Shown here: in pieces, positions 27,389-36,462 of the stretch
Layout of the letters: each line of letters opens with the position of its first letter
Numbering within the stretch: the first letter of the stretch is position 1
From: Actinomycetes bacterium
GTDB taxonomy: Bacteria; Actinomycetota; Acidimicrobiia; Acidimicrobiales; Bog-793
NCBI GenBank assembly: GCA_021838945.1
Contig: JAKCCH010000016.1
Location: 1-40,682 of the forward strand
Reading direction: 5' to 3'
DNA length: 40,682 nucleotides
The notes under the pieces: generated by a model
Told to the model about the DNA's origin: nothing
Database searches by the model: none
What the model saw: only the letters and a program-made list of their open reading frames with translations
Translations under genes and position numbers: made by a program

Positions 27389-28045
27389 TCAGCGGTCGAA
27401 GCCGGTGAGGCGGATGCTCGAGTGCACCCGGTGCTTCAGGTTGATCCCGATCAGCACGGCGGTGAAGGCCTCGATGGCCGCTGCGGCCGAGAGCGTCCCG
27501 GCGTCGACGCCGCGCAGCCCGGGGATCGCATCCACGAGCTCGATCGTCGCCGTCGTCGCGCGCTCGTGGTCAGAGCACACGAGGACGTCCGCGTCGAGGG
27601 GCTCGTCGAGGTCTCCGAGGCCGCGTGCCGGTACGTGGTGGAACGCCCCCGCCACGAGCGCCTCGGGAGCTGCCTGCTGGACGGCGACCGTCACCGAGCC
27701 GCGGGGCGGCACGAGCGCCTGGAGCTCGTCGCCGACCTTGGCGAGAGCGTTCGCCATCGAGATCACGACCTTCCCGGCGAGCCGGCCCGACAACCTCGCA
27801 GCCGTCGTCGCTGCACCGTCCCACGGCGTCGCGATCACGACGAGGTCGGAGTCGCATGCCTCCTCGTTGACGACACCGGTGAGGGTGAGCCTGCGATCCG
27901 GCCACCTGTCCTTCAGCGTGGCGGCGACCTCAGTCGCCCGCTCGGCCTGCCGCGACCCGAGGCGGACCTCCATCCCGAGCGAGGAGAGCCGAGCCGCAAG
28001 CGCCTTGCCGGCCGGTCCCGTCCCCCCGAGGATCCCGATGGTCAT
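27389..28045 (-). CDS. npdG: NADPH-dependent F420 reductase (F420H2:NADP+ oxidoreductase)
   Basis: The enzyme moves hydride between NADPH and the deazaflavin cofactor F420. The 218-residue protein opens with an NADP-binding fold (ILGGTGPAGKALAARL) followed by LGSRQAERA, where the Ser and Arg fit binding of the 2'-phosphate of NADP. The family segment VVIATPWDG follows. I choose the second ATG at 28045 because AAAGG lies eight bases upstream of it; the ATG at 28051 would be only two bases from that site. It is the first gene of the operon running through mshC and thrS. A Ddn-type F420-linked gene occurs at 35813-36256. Confidence 0.9.
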   Translation of the reverse strand: MTIGILGGTGPAGKALAARLSSLGMEVRLGSRQAERATEVAATLKDRWPDRRLTLTGVVNEEACDSDLVVIATPWDGAATTAARLSGRLAGKVVISMANALAKVGDELQALVPPRGSVTVAVQQAAPEALVAGAFHHVPARGLGDLDEPLDADVLVCSDHERATTATIELVDAIPGLRGVDAGTLSAAAAIEAFTAVLIGINLKHRVHSSIRLTGFDR

Positions 28046-28185
28046 GCCCATCACCTTTTCACAGAACCCGGTTCGGCGACGACAGCACGGTGGGCCCGGG
28101 CACCGGTCGCCGGCTCGGGCGGAGCCGGCAGCGGGCGAGCAGCGGTGACGGGATTGCCGGAGGCCCGAGGTGCGTTGCACTGCTC
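28046..28185. promoter_or_regulatory. Divergent region between npdG and the FrnE-like gene
   Basis: This 140-base gap should hold the promoter of the long npdG-mshC-thrS operon on one side and that of the DsbA-family gene on the other. The npdG ribosome binding site (AAAAGG) lies at its left end. Its middle carries a perfect palindrome described separately. No convincing -10 or -35 pair is visible. Confidence 0.45.
28109..28129. repeat. Perfect 8-bp palindrome with 5-base loop
   Basis: GCCGGCTC at 28109-28116 and GAGCCGGC at 28122-28129 are exact reverse complements around GGGCG. It lies about 64 bases upstream of npdG and about 57 bases upstream of the FrnE-like start, where an operator controlling both directions could sit. 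An RNA hairpin in either leader is the alternative. Confidence 0.4.
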
Positions 28186-28836
28186 GTGCGAATCGACGTT
28201 TGGTCCGACGTGATCTGCCCGTGGTGCTACCTCGGCAAGCGGCGGCTACAGGGCGCCCTCGCCGATCACCCCCGAGCCGGAGACGTCCAGGTCTTCTGGC
28301 ACAGCTACGAGCTCGACCCGACGGCGCCACCGCACGACGACCGGTCGATGAGCGAGATCGTGGCGAAGAAGTACGGAATCTCCGAGGAGCAGGCGCTCGC
28401 CGGGCAGCGCCGGCTCACCGACCTCGCAGCGGAGGTCGGCCTCGAGTACCACCTCGACCGGACGCGCCGGGCGAACACGTTCGACGCACATCGGTTGCTC
28501 CACCTCGCACGGGACCGCGAGGCTCAGGACGAGGTGTACGAGGCGCTGTTCCGCGCCTACTTCACCGACGGTCGACTCATCTCTGATCCGCACGAGCTCG
28601 AATCGGTCGGGGCAGCGGCCGGGCTCGACGCCGTCGAGATCCGTCACGTCCTCCAGTCGGACGCGTACGCCGAGCACGTGCGGCGCGACGAGCGGGCGGC
28701 GCTCGATATCGGCGTCACCGGCGTGCCGTTCTTCCTCTTCCAGATGAAGTACGGCCTGGCGGGAGCTCAGGCACCCGAGGCACTGCGGAAGATCGTCGAT
28801 CGCCTCACCGCGGACGAAGACGCCGACTCGGTCTGA
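28186..28836 (+). CDS. DsbA-family oxidoreductase, FrnE-like
   Basis: The 216-residue protein is a thioredoxin-fold oxidoreductase. The active-site motif CPWC is near residue 11 (VWSDVICPWCYLG), and the cis-Pro loop is GVTGVPFFLF near residue 180. A helical insertion lies between the two. There is no signal peptide, so it is probably cytoplasmic like other FrnE-type proteins. I take GTG at 28186 as start, just before the first beta strand (RIDVWSD), because the upstream frame has no conserved sequence; the ribosome binding site is not clear. Its exact substrate is unknown; a polyketide isomerase or stress-related disulfide role is described for relatives. Confidence 0.9.
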   Translation: MRIDVWSDVICPWCYLGKRRLQGALADHPRAGDVQVFWHSYELDPTAPPHDDRSMSEIVAKKYGISEEQALAGQRRLTDLAAEVGLEYHLDRTRRANTFDAHRLLHLARDREAQDEVYEALFRAYFTDGRLISDPHELESVGAAAGLDAVEIRHVLQSDAYAEHVRRDERAALDIGVTGVPFFLFQMKYGLAGAQAPEALRKIVDRLTADEDADSV

Positions 28837-28865
28837 GGGCGTCTCCTCACCCGAGGTCTCGCCGC

Positions 28866-29063
28866 TCAGTGGTGAGGTTGCTGTTTGATCATCCGGTAGA
28901 ACCGGCGGAGCTCGGCCGACCGCTGCGCGCGGAGCCGTGGATCGTCACGAGCTGTGAGGCGCGCCTGCTCGCGCCGGAGCCTCCGATAGCTGTCGAGCCG
29001 CTCCGCCTCGAGCCGGCCCTCCTGCCGCGGCCTGCAGGTGCAGTACCAGGCGGCGGTCACCAC
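28866..29063 (-). CDS. Small Arg-rich protein, unknown function
   Basis: This 65-residue open frame encodes an N-terminal Cys-X-Cys (WYCTCRP) followed by a strongly basic, mostly helical stretch (LDSYRRLRREQARL, LRRFYRMIKQQ). About 85 percent of its third codon positions are G or C, as in the neighbouring real genes and unlike typical shadow frames, which favours a true gene. Against it, no ribosome binding site precedes the GTG start. The opposite strand is also open here. I do not recognise a family. Confidence 0.45.
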   Translation of the reverse strand: MVTAAWYCTCRPRQEGRLEAERLDSYRRLRREQARLTARDDPRLRAQRSAELRRFYRMIKQQPHH

Positions 29064-29211
29064 TCGAGGTGGCTCAGCGGATCAAAGATCAGCAAGCCGA
29101 AGGCACCGAGCGCGCGGTCGTGTGGATTCGGATCCGGGTGATCACATTCATCCGAGGACGACCTCCTTCCGCTCGGCGAGCGGGCCGTCGTGGCCCTCGC
29201 CACACACTAGC
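29064..29211. other. Intergenic region downstream of the LmbE-type gene
   Basis: This 148-base stretch has no convincing gene. It contains a perfect hairpin CCGCTC-GGC-GAGCGG at 29169-29183, 29 bases after the deacetylase stop, which may be a weak terminator or an RNA end structure. AAGGAGG on the minus strand precedes a 20-codon open frame (29089-29151) that I do not call a gene. Confidence 0.4.
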
Positions 29212-30033
29212 TCAGCGAGTGTCGACGATCTGGAACGCCTCGGCCAGCCGGTCCGCTCCGAGACCGAAGCGGACGGCAGTCGCCGATGCCCAGCCACGTA
29301 CGAACGTCGCGAGCCTGTCGATGTCGTTGATCTGGCTCTTGTGGCACGCGAGCGCCGCGACCTTCTTGTCGAAGGCGCCGGTGATGTCGATTATCTGATC
29401 AGGGGCGGGCGAGGCCATCAGCCATACCTCCGGCACTTCGAAGGGCTGCAGCCCCTCGCCCTCGAGCAGCTCCGGATGTGCGAACCGGTTGCGCGCGTCC
29501 GGATAGACGGCGCGCAGCATCGCCTCGCCGGCCGCGAGGTGGTCGGGATGGCTGGCACGGATGCGCTCGTAGTTGCGCTCGGGAGACTGTCCGAGGACGC
29601 GGTCGGGCCGGACCTGCCGGATGACCCGGCTCAGGTCTCGGCGCACCTCCTGAGTCGGCTCGAGCCCGCCGTCGGGATATCCGAGGAAGATCACCTGCTC
29701 CACGCCGACGACCCGGGCCGCCTCTCGTTGCTCGTCCTCCCGGCGTGCCGGGAGGGTCGACAAGTCCACGTCCTCTTCTGCCGATCCGGCGGCTCCGTCG
29801 GTCACGATGCAGTAGACGACCTCGGATCCGGCCGCAGTCCAGGTCGCTATCGTCCCGGCGGCGCCGAAGTCGAGATCGTCGGGGTGCGCCACGATGACGA
29901 GAACACGGCGGGGCGCCGCTTGCGGAGCTGTCGCCTCTGCAGCAGCTGCGGGGTCGAGCGCCACGACCAGAGCAGGCTCTCGATCGGCGATGTCGCCAGG
30001 CTCTGGAGCGTCTGTTACGGGCAAGTCCGTCAT
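29212..30033 (-). CDS. LmbE/PIG-L family zinc-dependent deacetylase
   Basis: The 273-residue protein belongs to the N-acetylglucosaminyl deacetylase (PIG-L/LmbE) family. The metal-binding motif is AHPDD at residues 49-53 (VLVIVAHPDDLDFGAAG), and the third ligand is in SHPDHLAAGE near residue 175. YPDGGLEPT is the typical loop between them. In mycothiol-producing bacteria, MshB and the amidase Mca belong here, so a mycothiol-linked role is possible because mshC is in this window. The sequence is a shorter general LmbE type, however, and I cannot assign it to MshB. The first 40 residues are acidic and not conserved. The start at 30033 overlaps the STAS gene stop (ATGA). Confidence 0.87.
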   Translation of the reverse strand: MTDLPVTDAPEPGDIADREPALVVALDPAAAAEATAPQAAPRRVLVIVAHPDDLDFGAAGTIATWTAAGSEVVYCIVTDGAAGSAEEDVDLSTLPARREDEQREAARVVGVEQVIFLGYPDGGLEPTQEVRRDLSRVIRQVRPDRVLGQSPERNYERIRASHPDHLAAGEAMLRAVYPDARNRFAHPELLEGEGLQPFEVPEVWLMASPAPDQIIDITGAFDKKVAALACHKSQINDIDRLATFVRGWASATAVRFGLGADRLAEAFQIVDTR

Positions 30034-30437
30034 TGACCCGGAACGGTAGCCCCCGAGGCTTCCTCGACAGAGTCGAACATCGGGAAGATGTCGTCGAGGG
30101 CTGCGATCTCGAAGGCCCTCCGGACCCTCGGTTGCGCGGCGGCGAGGCGGAGGCCTCCGCGGTTCTCCTGAGCCCGCCGCAACGCCCCGATCAGGACGCC
30201 GAGGCAGGTCGAGTCCACGAACGGCACGTCGCTCAGGTCGAGGACGATGGGCGGGCCGTCGAGGCCGACCTCGTCCAGCAGGCAGGCGCGAAGCGCTGAG
30301 CTGGCGCTCAGGTCCAAGTCTCCTTGGATCTTGAGCACTGCGGCGGCGTCGAGCTCCACCCAGTACGCCGAGAAACCCTCGCGGTCCTCCGCCGCGTCCC
30401 CCGCCTCCCCCGCTCCGCCGACCTCGTCCCTGCTCAT
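30030..30437 (-). CDS. STAS-domain protein, anti-sigma factor antagonist-like
   Basis: The 135-residue protein is a single STAS domain of the SpoIIAA/RsbV kind, after about 25 acidic residues. The segment VLKIQGDLDLSASSALRA begins the fold. The usual phosphorylation site is VDSTCLG, with Ser76 as the likely phospho-acceptor next to Asp75. Such proteins release sigma factors by binding kinase-type anti-sigma factors when unphosphorylated. No partner kinase gene is in the window. It overlaps the deacetylase gene by four bases, an odd pairing that ties the two at the level of translation. GGAGG lies ten bases before the ATG. Confidence 0.92.
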   Translation of the reverse strand: MSRDEVGGAGEAGDAAEDREGFSAYWVELDAAAVLKIQGDLDLSASSALRACLLDEVGLDGPPIVLDLSDVPFVDSTCLGVLIGALRRAQENRGGLRLAAAQPRVRRAFEIAALDDIFPMFDSVEEASGATVPGQ

Positions 30438-30579
30438 CGAACTGCTGCCTCCAGCCCCGGTCTTCCGTCGTCTGCCGTCGACCCGTCCACCGGCGTCTGC
30501 CCATTCAGCATCGATGACGAGTGCAGCAGAGATCTACCCCGAATGACCGCAGCCTCACGCCACGTCATACTGCACGCCG
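30438..30579. promoter_or_regulatory. Divergent region between the STAS and SRPBCC genes
   Basis: The 142-base gap serves a leftward and a rightward gene. The leftward gene has GGAGG near its start. The rightward gene has no ribosome binding site but has CATACT at 30566-30571 eight bases before its ATG, as in leaderless actinobacterial transcripts. Nothing else stands out. Confidence 0.4.
30566..30571 (+). promoter_or_regulatory. Possible -10 hexamer for a leaderless SRPBCC transcript
   Basis: CATACT matches the -10 consensus TATAAT at four of six positions and ends eight bases before the ATG at 30580. There is no ribosome binding site, which fits leaderless translation starting at the first transcribed base. 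The match is weak. Confidence 0.3.
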
Positions 30580-31038
30580 ATGGGGACGTTGAACACCGTC
30601 AGGGTATCGACCCGGATCGACGCTGGGGCGCACGAGCTGTTCGTCCTCGTCTCCGAACACGAGAACGCGATGCGTGTCATCGAGGACCTCGAGGAGCTGA
30701 CACCGCTCGGTGCCCGGACGCGCGGCATCGGAGCGCGCTTTCATGCCGTCCTCCGGCTCGGTCCGAAGTCGGTGAACGCCGAGATCGAGATCGAGGAGCT
30801 TGTGAGCGACCGCCTCGTCCGCTGGCGTTCCTCTCATGGCGACGATCGGTCCATCACGTTCGAGTTTCGCGAGGTCGAGGAGCTGACGGCGGTCCGGATG
30901 ACTGTCACCTACGAACGCCCGGAAGGCCTCGGCGCCGCACTCCTCGCGCCGGTGGTCGAGGAGGCGGTGCGATCCCGGGCGCGCGGGACCCTCGGTCGGC
31001 TCCGGGAGCTCGCCCGGCACGACGGCGGGCGAACCTGA
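30580..31038 (+). CDS. SRPBCC (START-like) family protein
   Basis: The 152-residue protein has the helix-grip pattern of the SRPBCC superfamily. A first beta strand is followed by the helix AGAHELFVLVSEHENAMRVIED. A string of antiparallel strands then follows (ITFEFREVEELTAVRMTVTYER) before the long C-terminal helix (LAPVVEEAVRSRARGTLGRLREL). Such proteins bind hydrophobic ligands in a deep cavity; the ligand here is unknown. No signal peptide is present. Its stop lies only three bases from the stop of the convergent decarboxylase gene. Confidence 0.82.
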   Translation: MGTLNTVRVSTRIDAGAHELFVLVSEHENAMRVIEDLEELTPLGARTRGIGARFHAVLRLGPKSVNAEIEIEELVSDRLVRWRSSHGDDRSITFEFREVEELTAVRMTVTYERPEGLGAALLAPVVEEAVRSRARGTLGRLRELARHDGGRT

Positions 31039-31041
31039 GGA

Positions 31042-32570
<1,529 letters not shown>

Positions 32571-32574
<4 letters not shown>

Positions 32575-33443
32575 GTACCGATGGTGTCACCTTCGCGATC
32601 GGCCACGAAACGCAGCTCGAGCGAGTCATGGTGGGGCTTGTACCCGATCGTCTGGTAGATGGAGTTCGACACCGGGTTCGCGAGGTCGGTGTAGAGGATC
32701 ACGTCCTCGGCGCCGTCAGCTCGGGCGGCGTCGCTCGCCGCAGCTGTGACGGCAGCTCCGTAGCCGCGGCGCCGCCGGTCCGGCGGCGTGTACACCGGAC
32801 CGATCCTCGAGATGCCCACGGCCGGGAGACTGGCAGCAGCCATCGCGACGGGCTGGCCGCCGTCCTCCCACAACCAGATCTCGCCGTTCGCGACGCGCCG
32901 GGCGGCGTGCGCCCGCGCGTCGGTCCTCGGCGACTCGGCCTGGGCCTCCTCGTGGAAGGCCTCGAACCAGGAGGCCACCGAGTCCACGTCTTCACTCGAA
33001 GCCCGCGTTGCAGCCCCGCTCACGCCGCCCGGCGGCCGGAGCGTGCCGAGCACGTACAGCCGCATCCGCACGAGCACCTCGGCGCCCACTCCCGTGAGCT
33101 CCGACCACCTCCGGCAGAAGCTTTCCGCTGTCTCCTGCTCCCCCGTCACCCCCGGTAACGCTGCTCCTGCCTCCGCGAGCTTGCCAGCGATTGCACCGAT
33201 GACGGCATCCGGCATCTTCGGGAGGAAGAGGTTGAACGGCGGCGTCCGCATCGCAGCACCGATCACGCCTCCGTCTGCATCGTGCGCGGAGATCCACATC
33301 GATCCCTCCGCGAGCGGCCGGGTGCCGGCCAGGACTCCCGCGAGCTCGACGGAGAGGACATTGGTGCTGAAGGGGTCGCGCCGGAGGAAGCCTCGAACTG
33401 CTTGCTCGTAGCGCTCCGGATCGGCTTCGATGCGAACGTCCAT
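32571..33443 (-). CDS. GNAT-family N-acetyltransferase
   Basis: The 290-residue protein has a C-terminal GNAT domain (about residues 145-285). The acetyl-CoA loop is in PDRRRRGYGAAVTAA (the R/Q-X-X-G-X-G/A motif), and the last conserved block is NSIYQTIGYKP. The N-terminal half (residues 1-130) looks like a second, degenerate GNAT-like half. The ATG at 33443 is preceded only five bases upstream by GATAAT, which points to a leaderless transcript (see the promoter entry). The substrate is unknown; the partner decarboxylase gene overlaps its stop. Confidence 0.87.
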
Positions 33444-33448
33444 GGGTC

Positions 33449-33454
33449 ATTATC
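33449..33454 (-). promoter_or_regulatory. Likely -10 element of a leaderless transcript for the GNAT gene
   Basis: Read on the minus strand this is GATAAT, five of six matches to TATAAT, followed by GACCC and then the ATG at 33443. A transcript starting at the A of the ATG would be leaderless, a common arrangement in actinobacteria. No ribosome binding site lies in the five bases between. Confidence 0.5.
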
Positions 33455-33494
33455 GTGCAAGCCGGCAAGGGCGACCAGGAGGAAGAGCTGAAGC

Positions 33495-35804
33495 GTGACG
33501 GATCCTTTGAGCGAACCGCATCCGGAGTTCGATCCGCCGACGGTGGCCGGCGTGCTCGCCGAGCTGTACGGCCTCGCCGGCGAGCTCCGGCCTCTCCACG
33601 GCGAGCGCGACCGGAACTTCCGGGTCGACGGCACGGATGGGCGCACCTACGTGCTCAAGATCCACAACCCGGCCGACGATCTCGCAGTCGTGGAGATGCG
33701 CGCGGGAGCGATCGACCACGTCAGGCTGGTCGACCCGCTGCTGGCGCTGAGCACCGTCGTCCGCACTGTCGACGGTGCGGTGACGGCGCCGGTCACGGCC
33801 GGAGACGGTCGAGTGTCACTCGTGCAGCTGTTCGAGTTCCTCGAGGGCCACCACGCTGGCCGGGAGGAGCTGGCGGCAGCTCAGCTCCGTGCATGGGGAC
33901 GCTGCGTCGCTCGGCTCGGCAGGGCGCTCCGCGGCTACTTTCACCCCGCAGCCCGTTACCCCATCCAGTGGGATCTGGCGCTCACACCGCGCCTCCGGGA
34001 CCATCTCGGCGTTCTCGCCGACGACGTTCGGGCGCGCGTGACCGACGTGCTGGACCGCTTCGATCGCCACGTCGCGCCGGTGTTCCCCTCGCTGAGAGCG
34101 CAGGTGATCCACAACGACCTCAGCCGCGAGAACGTGCTCGTAGACGAGTCGGGAGCCGTCGCCGGCATCACCGACTTCGGAGACATGACACACACGGCGC
34201 TCGTCTGTGACCTCGCCGTAGCGATCGCGGACGTCCTCGACGGCCGCCCGGACACGCTCGAGATGGCCGAGGAGATGATCGCCGGCCACGTCGAGCTGAC
34301 CCCGTTCGAGGACGTCGAGGCAGCTCTCCTCGCAGATCTCGTGGCTGCTCGCTGTGCCACCGGCGTCGTGCTCGCCGGCTCGCGCGGTCCGGACCATCCG
34401 GCGCCGACCGAATTCCCCGGCGCGCTCGAGTTCCTGGACATGATCGACCGCGCCGGGCCCGATGCCTTCGCTCGGCGCCTGCGCCGAGCAGCCTCGGCCG
34501 TCTTCGTGCCTGCAACTGTCCCCCGGCTCCCCTACGCCGAGCGGGACGACGACGCGTTGCTCGCCTCACGGCGTCGCGTCATGGGTCCGCTCGAGCTCAG
34601 CTACGACGAGCCGGTGCACCTCGTGAGGGGCGAGGGCGTGCACCTGTTCGACTCCCGCGGGCAGCGCTACCTCGACGCCTACAACAACGTCCCTGTCGTC
34701 GGTCACTGCCATTCGGAAGTCGCCGCTGCCATCTCGGCTCAGGCGGCACGTCTCGTCACCAACACGCGATATCTCCATGAGGCAAGCGTCGAGCTCGCCG
34801 AGCAGCTGATCGCCACGATGCCGCCGGGGCTCGACCGCGTCCTCTTCGTGAACTCCGGCAGCGAAGCCAACGACGTCGCGTGGCGGATCGCGATGCATGC
34901 AACGGGCAACGACGGCGCGATCGTGACGTCGTACGCGTATCACGGCGTGACCGAAGCGACCACAGAGCTCTCTCCCGAAGGCTGGCCGCCGGACTACCGA
35001 CCTGACCGGGTCGCGCTCGTCACCCCACCCAATGGAGGAGAGCGCCGGGGCGCTGCAGAGGACATCGAAGGCGCAATTGCCGATCTCGCCGCGCGCGACC
35101 GCCTGCCGGCGGCGCTCTTCGTCGACTCCGCCTTCACGAGCGACGGCGTGCGCGGACCCGCCCACCGCTTCATCGTCGAGAGCTCCTCCGCAGTCCGGAG
35201 GGCCGGGGGTCTCGTCGTGGCCGACGAGGTGCAGGCGGGGTTCGGGCGATGCGGCGAGGCGCTGTGGAGCTTTGCTCCGTCGGGGAGCTCACCGGACTTC
35301 GTCACGCTCGGCAAGCCCATGGGGAACGGATTCCCGGTCGCTGCCCTCGTCGGGCGCTCGGAGCTCGTCGACCCCTTCATGGAGGCGACCGGCTACTTCA
35401 GCACCTTCGGTGGCAACACGCTCGCATGCTCGACGGCACTTGCCGTGCTCCACGTCGTCGAGGAGGAGGGCCTCGTCGAGAACGCCGCAAAGGTGGGAGC
35501 TCACCTGCGGACCCGGTTCGACGCACTGGCCACGTCCTATCCGGTCGTCGGCGCCATCAGGGGCTGGGGTCTCCTTTTCGGGATCGACGTGGTCGACACG
35601 GCCTCAGGCCCCGATCCCCTCGCGGCCGCCCGGATCGTGGACGGTCTCAGGCGGCGGGGCGTTCTCGTCGGCGCGACCGGACCGTTCGGAGCGACCCTCA
35701 AGGTGCGGCCGCCGCTCGTCCTCTCCCTCGATGATGCCGACGAGATAGCGGACCGGATGGACGACGTGCTGAGAGGAGAGAGCGAGTCTTTTCCGAGAGG
35801 GTGA
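33495..35804 (+). CDS. Fusion of an APH-type kinase and a class III aminotransferase-like phospho-lyase
   Basis: One 769-residue chain joins two enzymes. Residues 1-330 are an aminoglycoside-phosphotransferase/homoserine-kinase-type small-molecule kinase. The nucleotide lysine is in YVLKIHN, the catalytic loop HNDLSRENVL is near residue 206 and the metal motif ITDFGD is near 225. Residues about 355-769 are a class III PLP enzyme, with VNSGSEANDVAWRIA, DEVQAGFGR and the PLP Lys in LGKPMGNGFP (near 606). Animal hydroxylysine kinase and phosphohydroxylysine/phosphoethanolamine phospho-lyases are the separate counterparts. That suggests an amino alcohol is phosphorylated, then cleaved to an aldehyde, ammonia and phosphate. 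The frame is open throughout, so the fusion is genuine. The start is GTG at 33495, with AGGAGG 12 bases before it. Confidence 0.9.
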   Translation: MTDPLSEPHPEFDPPTVAGVLAELYGLAGELRPLHGERDRNFRVDGTDGRTYVLKIHNPADDLAVVEMRAGAIDHVRLVDPLLALSTVVRTVDGAVTAPVTAGDGRVSLVQLFEFLEGHHAGREELAAAQLRAWGRCVARLGRALRGYFHPAARYPIQWDLALTPRLRDHLGVLADDVRARVTDVLDRFDRHVAPVFPSLRAQVIHNDLSRENVLVDESGAVAGITDFGDMTHTALVCDLAVAIADVLDGRPDTLEMAEEMIAGHVELTPFEDVEAALLADLVAARCATGVVLAGSRGPDHPAPTEFPGALEFLDMIDRAGPDAFARRLRRAASAVFVPATVPRLPYAERDDDALLASRRRVMGPLELSYDEPVHLVRGEGVHLFDSRGQRYLDAYNNVPVVGHCHSEVAAAISAQAARLVTNTRYLHEASVELAEQLIATMPPGLDRVLFVNSGSEANDVAWRIAMHATGNDGAIVTSYAYHGVTEATTELSPEGWPPDYRPDRVALVTPPNGGERRGAAEDIEGAIADLAARDRLPAALFVDSAFTSDGVRGPAHRFIVESSSAVRRAGGLVVADEVQAGFGRCGEALWSFAPSGSSPDFVTLGKPMGNGFPVAALVGRSELVDPFMEATGYFSTFGGNTLACSTALAVLHVVEEEGLVENAAKVGAHLRTRFDALATSYPVVGAIRGWGLLFGIDVVDTASGPDPLAAARIVDGLRRRGVLVGATGPFGATLKVRPPLVLSLDDADEIADRMDDVLRGESESFPRG

Positions 35805-35812
35805 CGCGCCCT

Positions 35813-36256
35813 TCAGTCCGATGGTTCGCAGATCACGACGGGGATGTCCCGCGTCGTCCTTCTCTGGTAGCCGGCATAGCCGCGATAGGCGCCGACGATC
35901 CTCGGCCACAGCTCGGCTTTCTCCGCTGACGAGGCAACCCGCGCACGCATGTGACGGGCGTGGCCACGGATCGTGACGGTGACGTTCGGGTCTGCCACGA
36001 GGTTCTGGTACCAGTCGGGATCGCGGTGGTCTCCGCCCTTCGATGCGACCAGCACCACGCGGTCGCCGTCGACCACGGGAGCGGTCAGCATCGTCCGTCT
36101 CGCCAGTCCCGACTTCCGCCCTGTCGTCTCGAGCATCACGGCCGGCATGCCGAACGCGCTCGAGAGGACCCTGCCACCTGTCAGGCGCAGGATCACCTGG
36201 TGGGTGAGGTTCATCGTCTTGAGCCCGGCATCGGCAACGAGGTCTCGCGTGTTCAC
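35813..36256 (-). CDS. Deazaflavin (F420)-dependent nitroreductase family protein, Ddn-like
   Basis: The 147-residue protein shows the split beta-barrel family pattern: LETTGRKSGLARRTMLTAPVV, ASKGGDHRDPDWYQNLVADPNVTV and an ending in RDIPVVICEP. Members bind F420 and reduce nitro compounds or quinones, or protect the cell against oxidants. The start is GTG at 36256; longer in-frame extensions have no family resemblance. An npdG-like F420 reductase in the window shows F420 is in use. The stop lies eight bases from the stop of the convergent fusion gene. Confidence 0.85.
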   Translation of the reverse strand: MNTRDLVADAGLKTMNLTHQVILRLTGGRVLSSAFGMPAVMLETTGRKSGLARRTMLTAPVVDGDRVVLVASKGGDHRDPDWYQNLVADPNVTVTIRGHARHMRARVASSAEKAELWPRIVGAYRGYAGYQRRTTRDIPVVICEPSD

Positions 36257-36312
36257 GGCCTCATGGTACGAGCGACGCGCTTCGGCGGCTGCGCCAAAAT
36301 GGCGGCCGGCGC

Positions 36313-36462
36313 TCAGTGTGGGTGGACGGCGTGCCGTGCGTGGCGGTGCCGGACGAGCGTCGCGATGCCGAGAGCAGCGAGGACGACCACGAGACCGGGC
36401 AACAGCAAGGGCGCGAGGATTCCCACTGCGACCAACACGATGACGATCACGAACACGGCCAT
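36313..36462 (-). CDS. Small membrane protein, 49 residues, unknown function
   Basis: From the ATG at 36462 this encodes one long hydrophobic region (about residues 2-36, probably two closely spaced or one long membrane segment) and then a short His/Arg-rich tail (VRHRHARHAVHPH). GGAGGG lies six bases upstream of the ATG, which strongly supports this start over longer forms. It is not recognised as a known family. The His-rich end could bind metal but no evidence shows it. Confidence 0.65.
   Translation of the reverse strand: MAVFVIVIVLVAVGILAPLLLPGLVVVLAALGIATLVRHRHARHAVHPH

Noticed and set aside
25889-28213. A 774-residue plus-strand open frame opposite thrS, mshC and npdG
   Set aside because: It is antisense to three clearly identified genes and has shadow-type composition with no recognisable motif.
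29089-29151. A 20-codon open frame after AAGGAGG on the minus strand, ending in Cys, considered as a cysteine attenuation leader
   Set aside because: Actinobacterial cysteine leaders carry several consecutive Cys codons, while this has only one. The distance from the ribosome binding site (10 bases) and the lack of a fitting downstream gene also argue against it.
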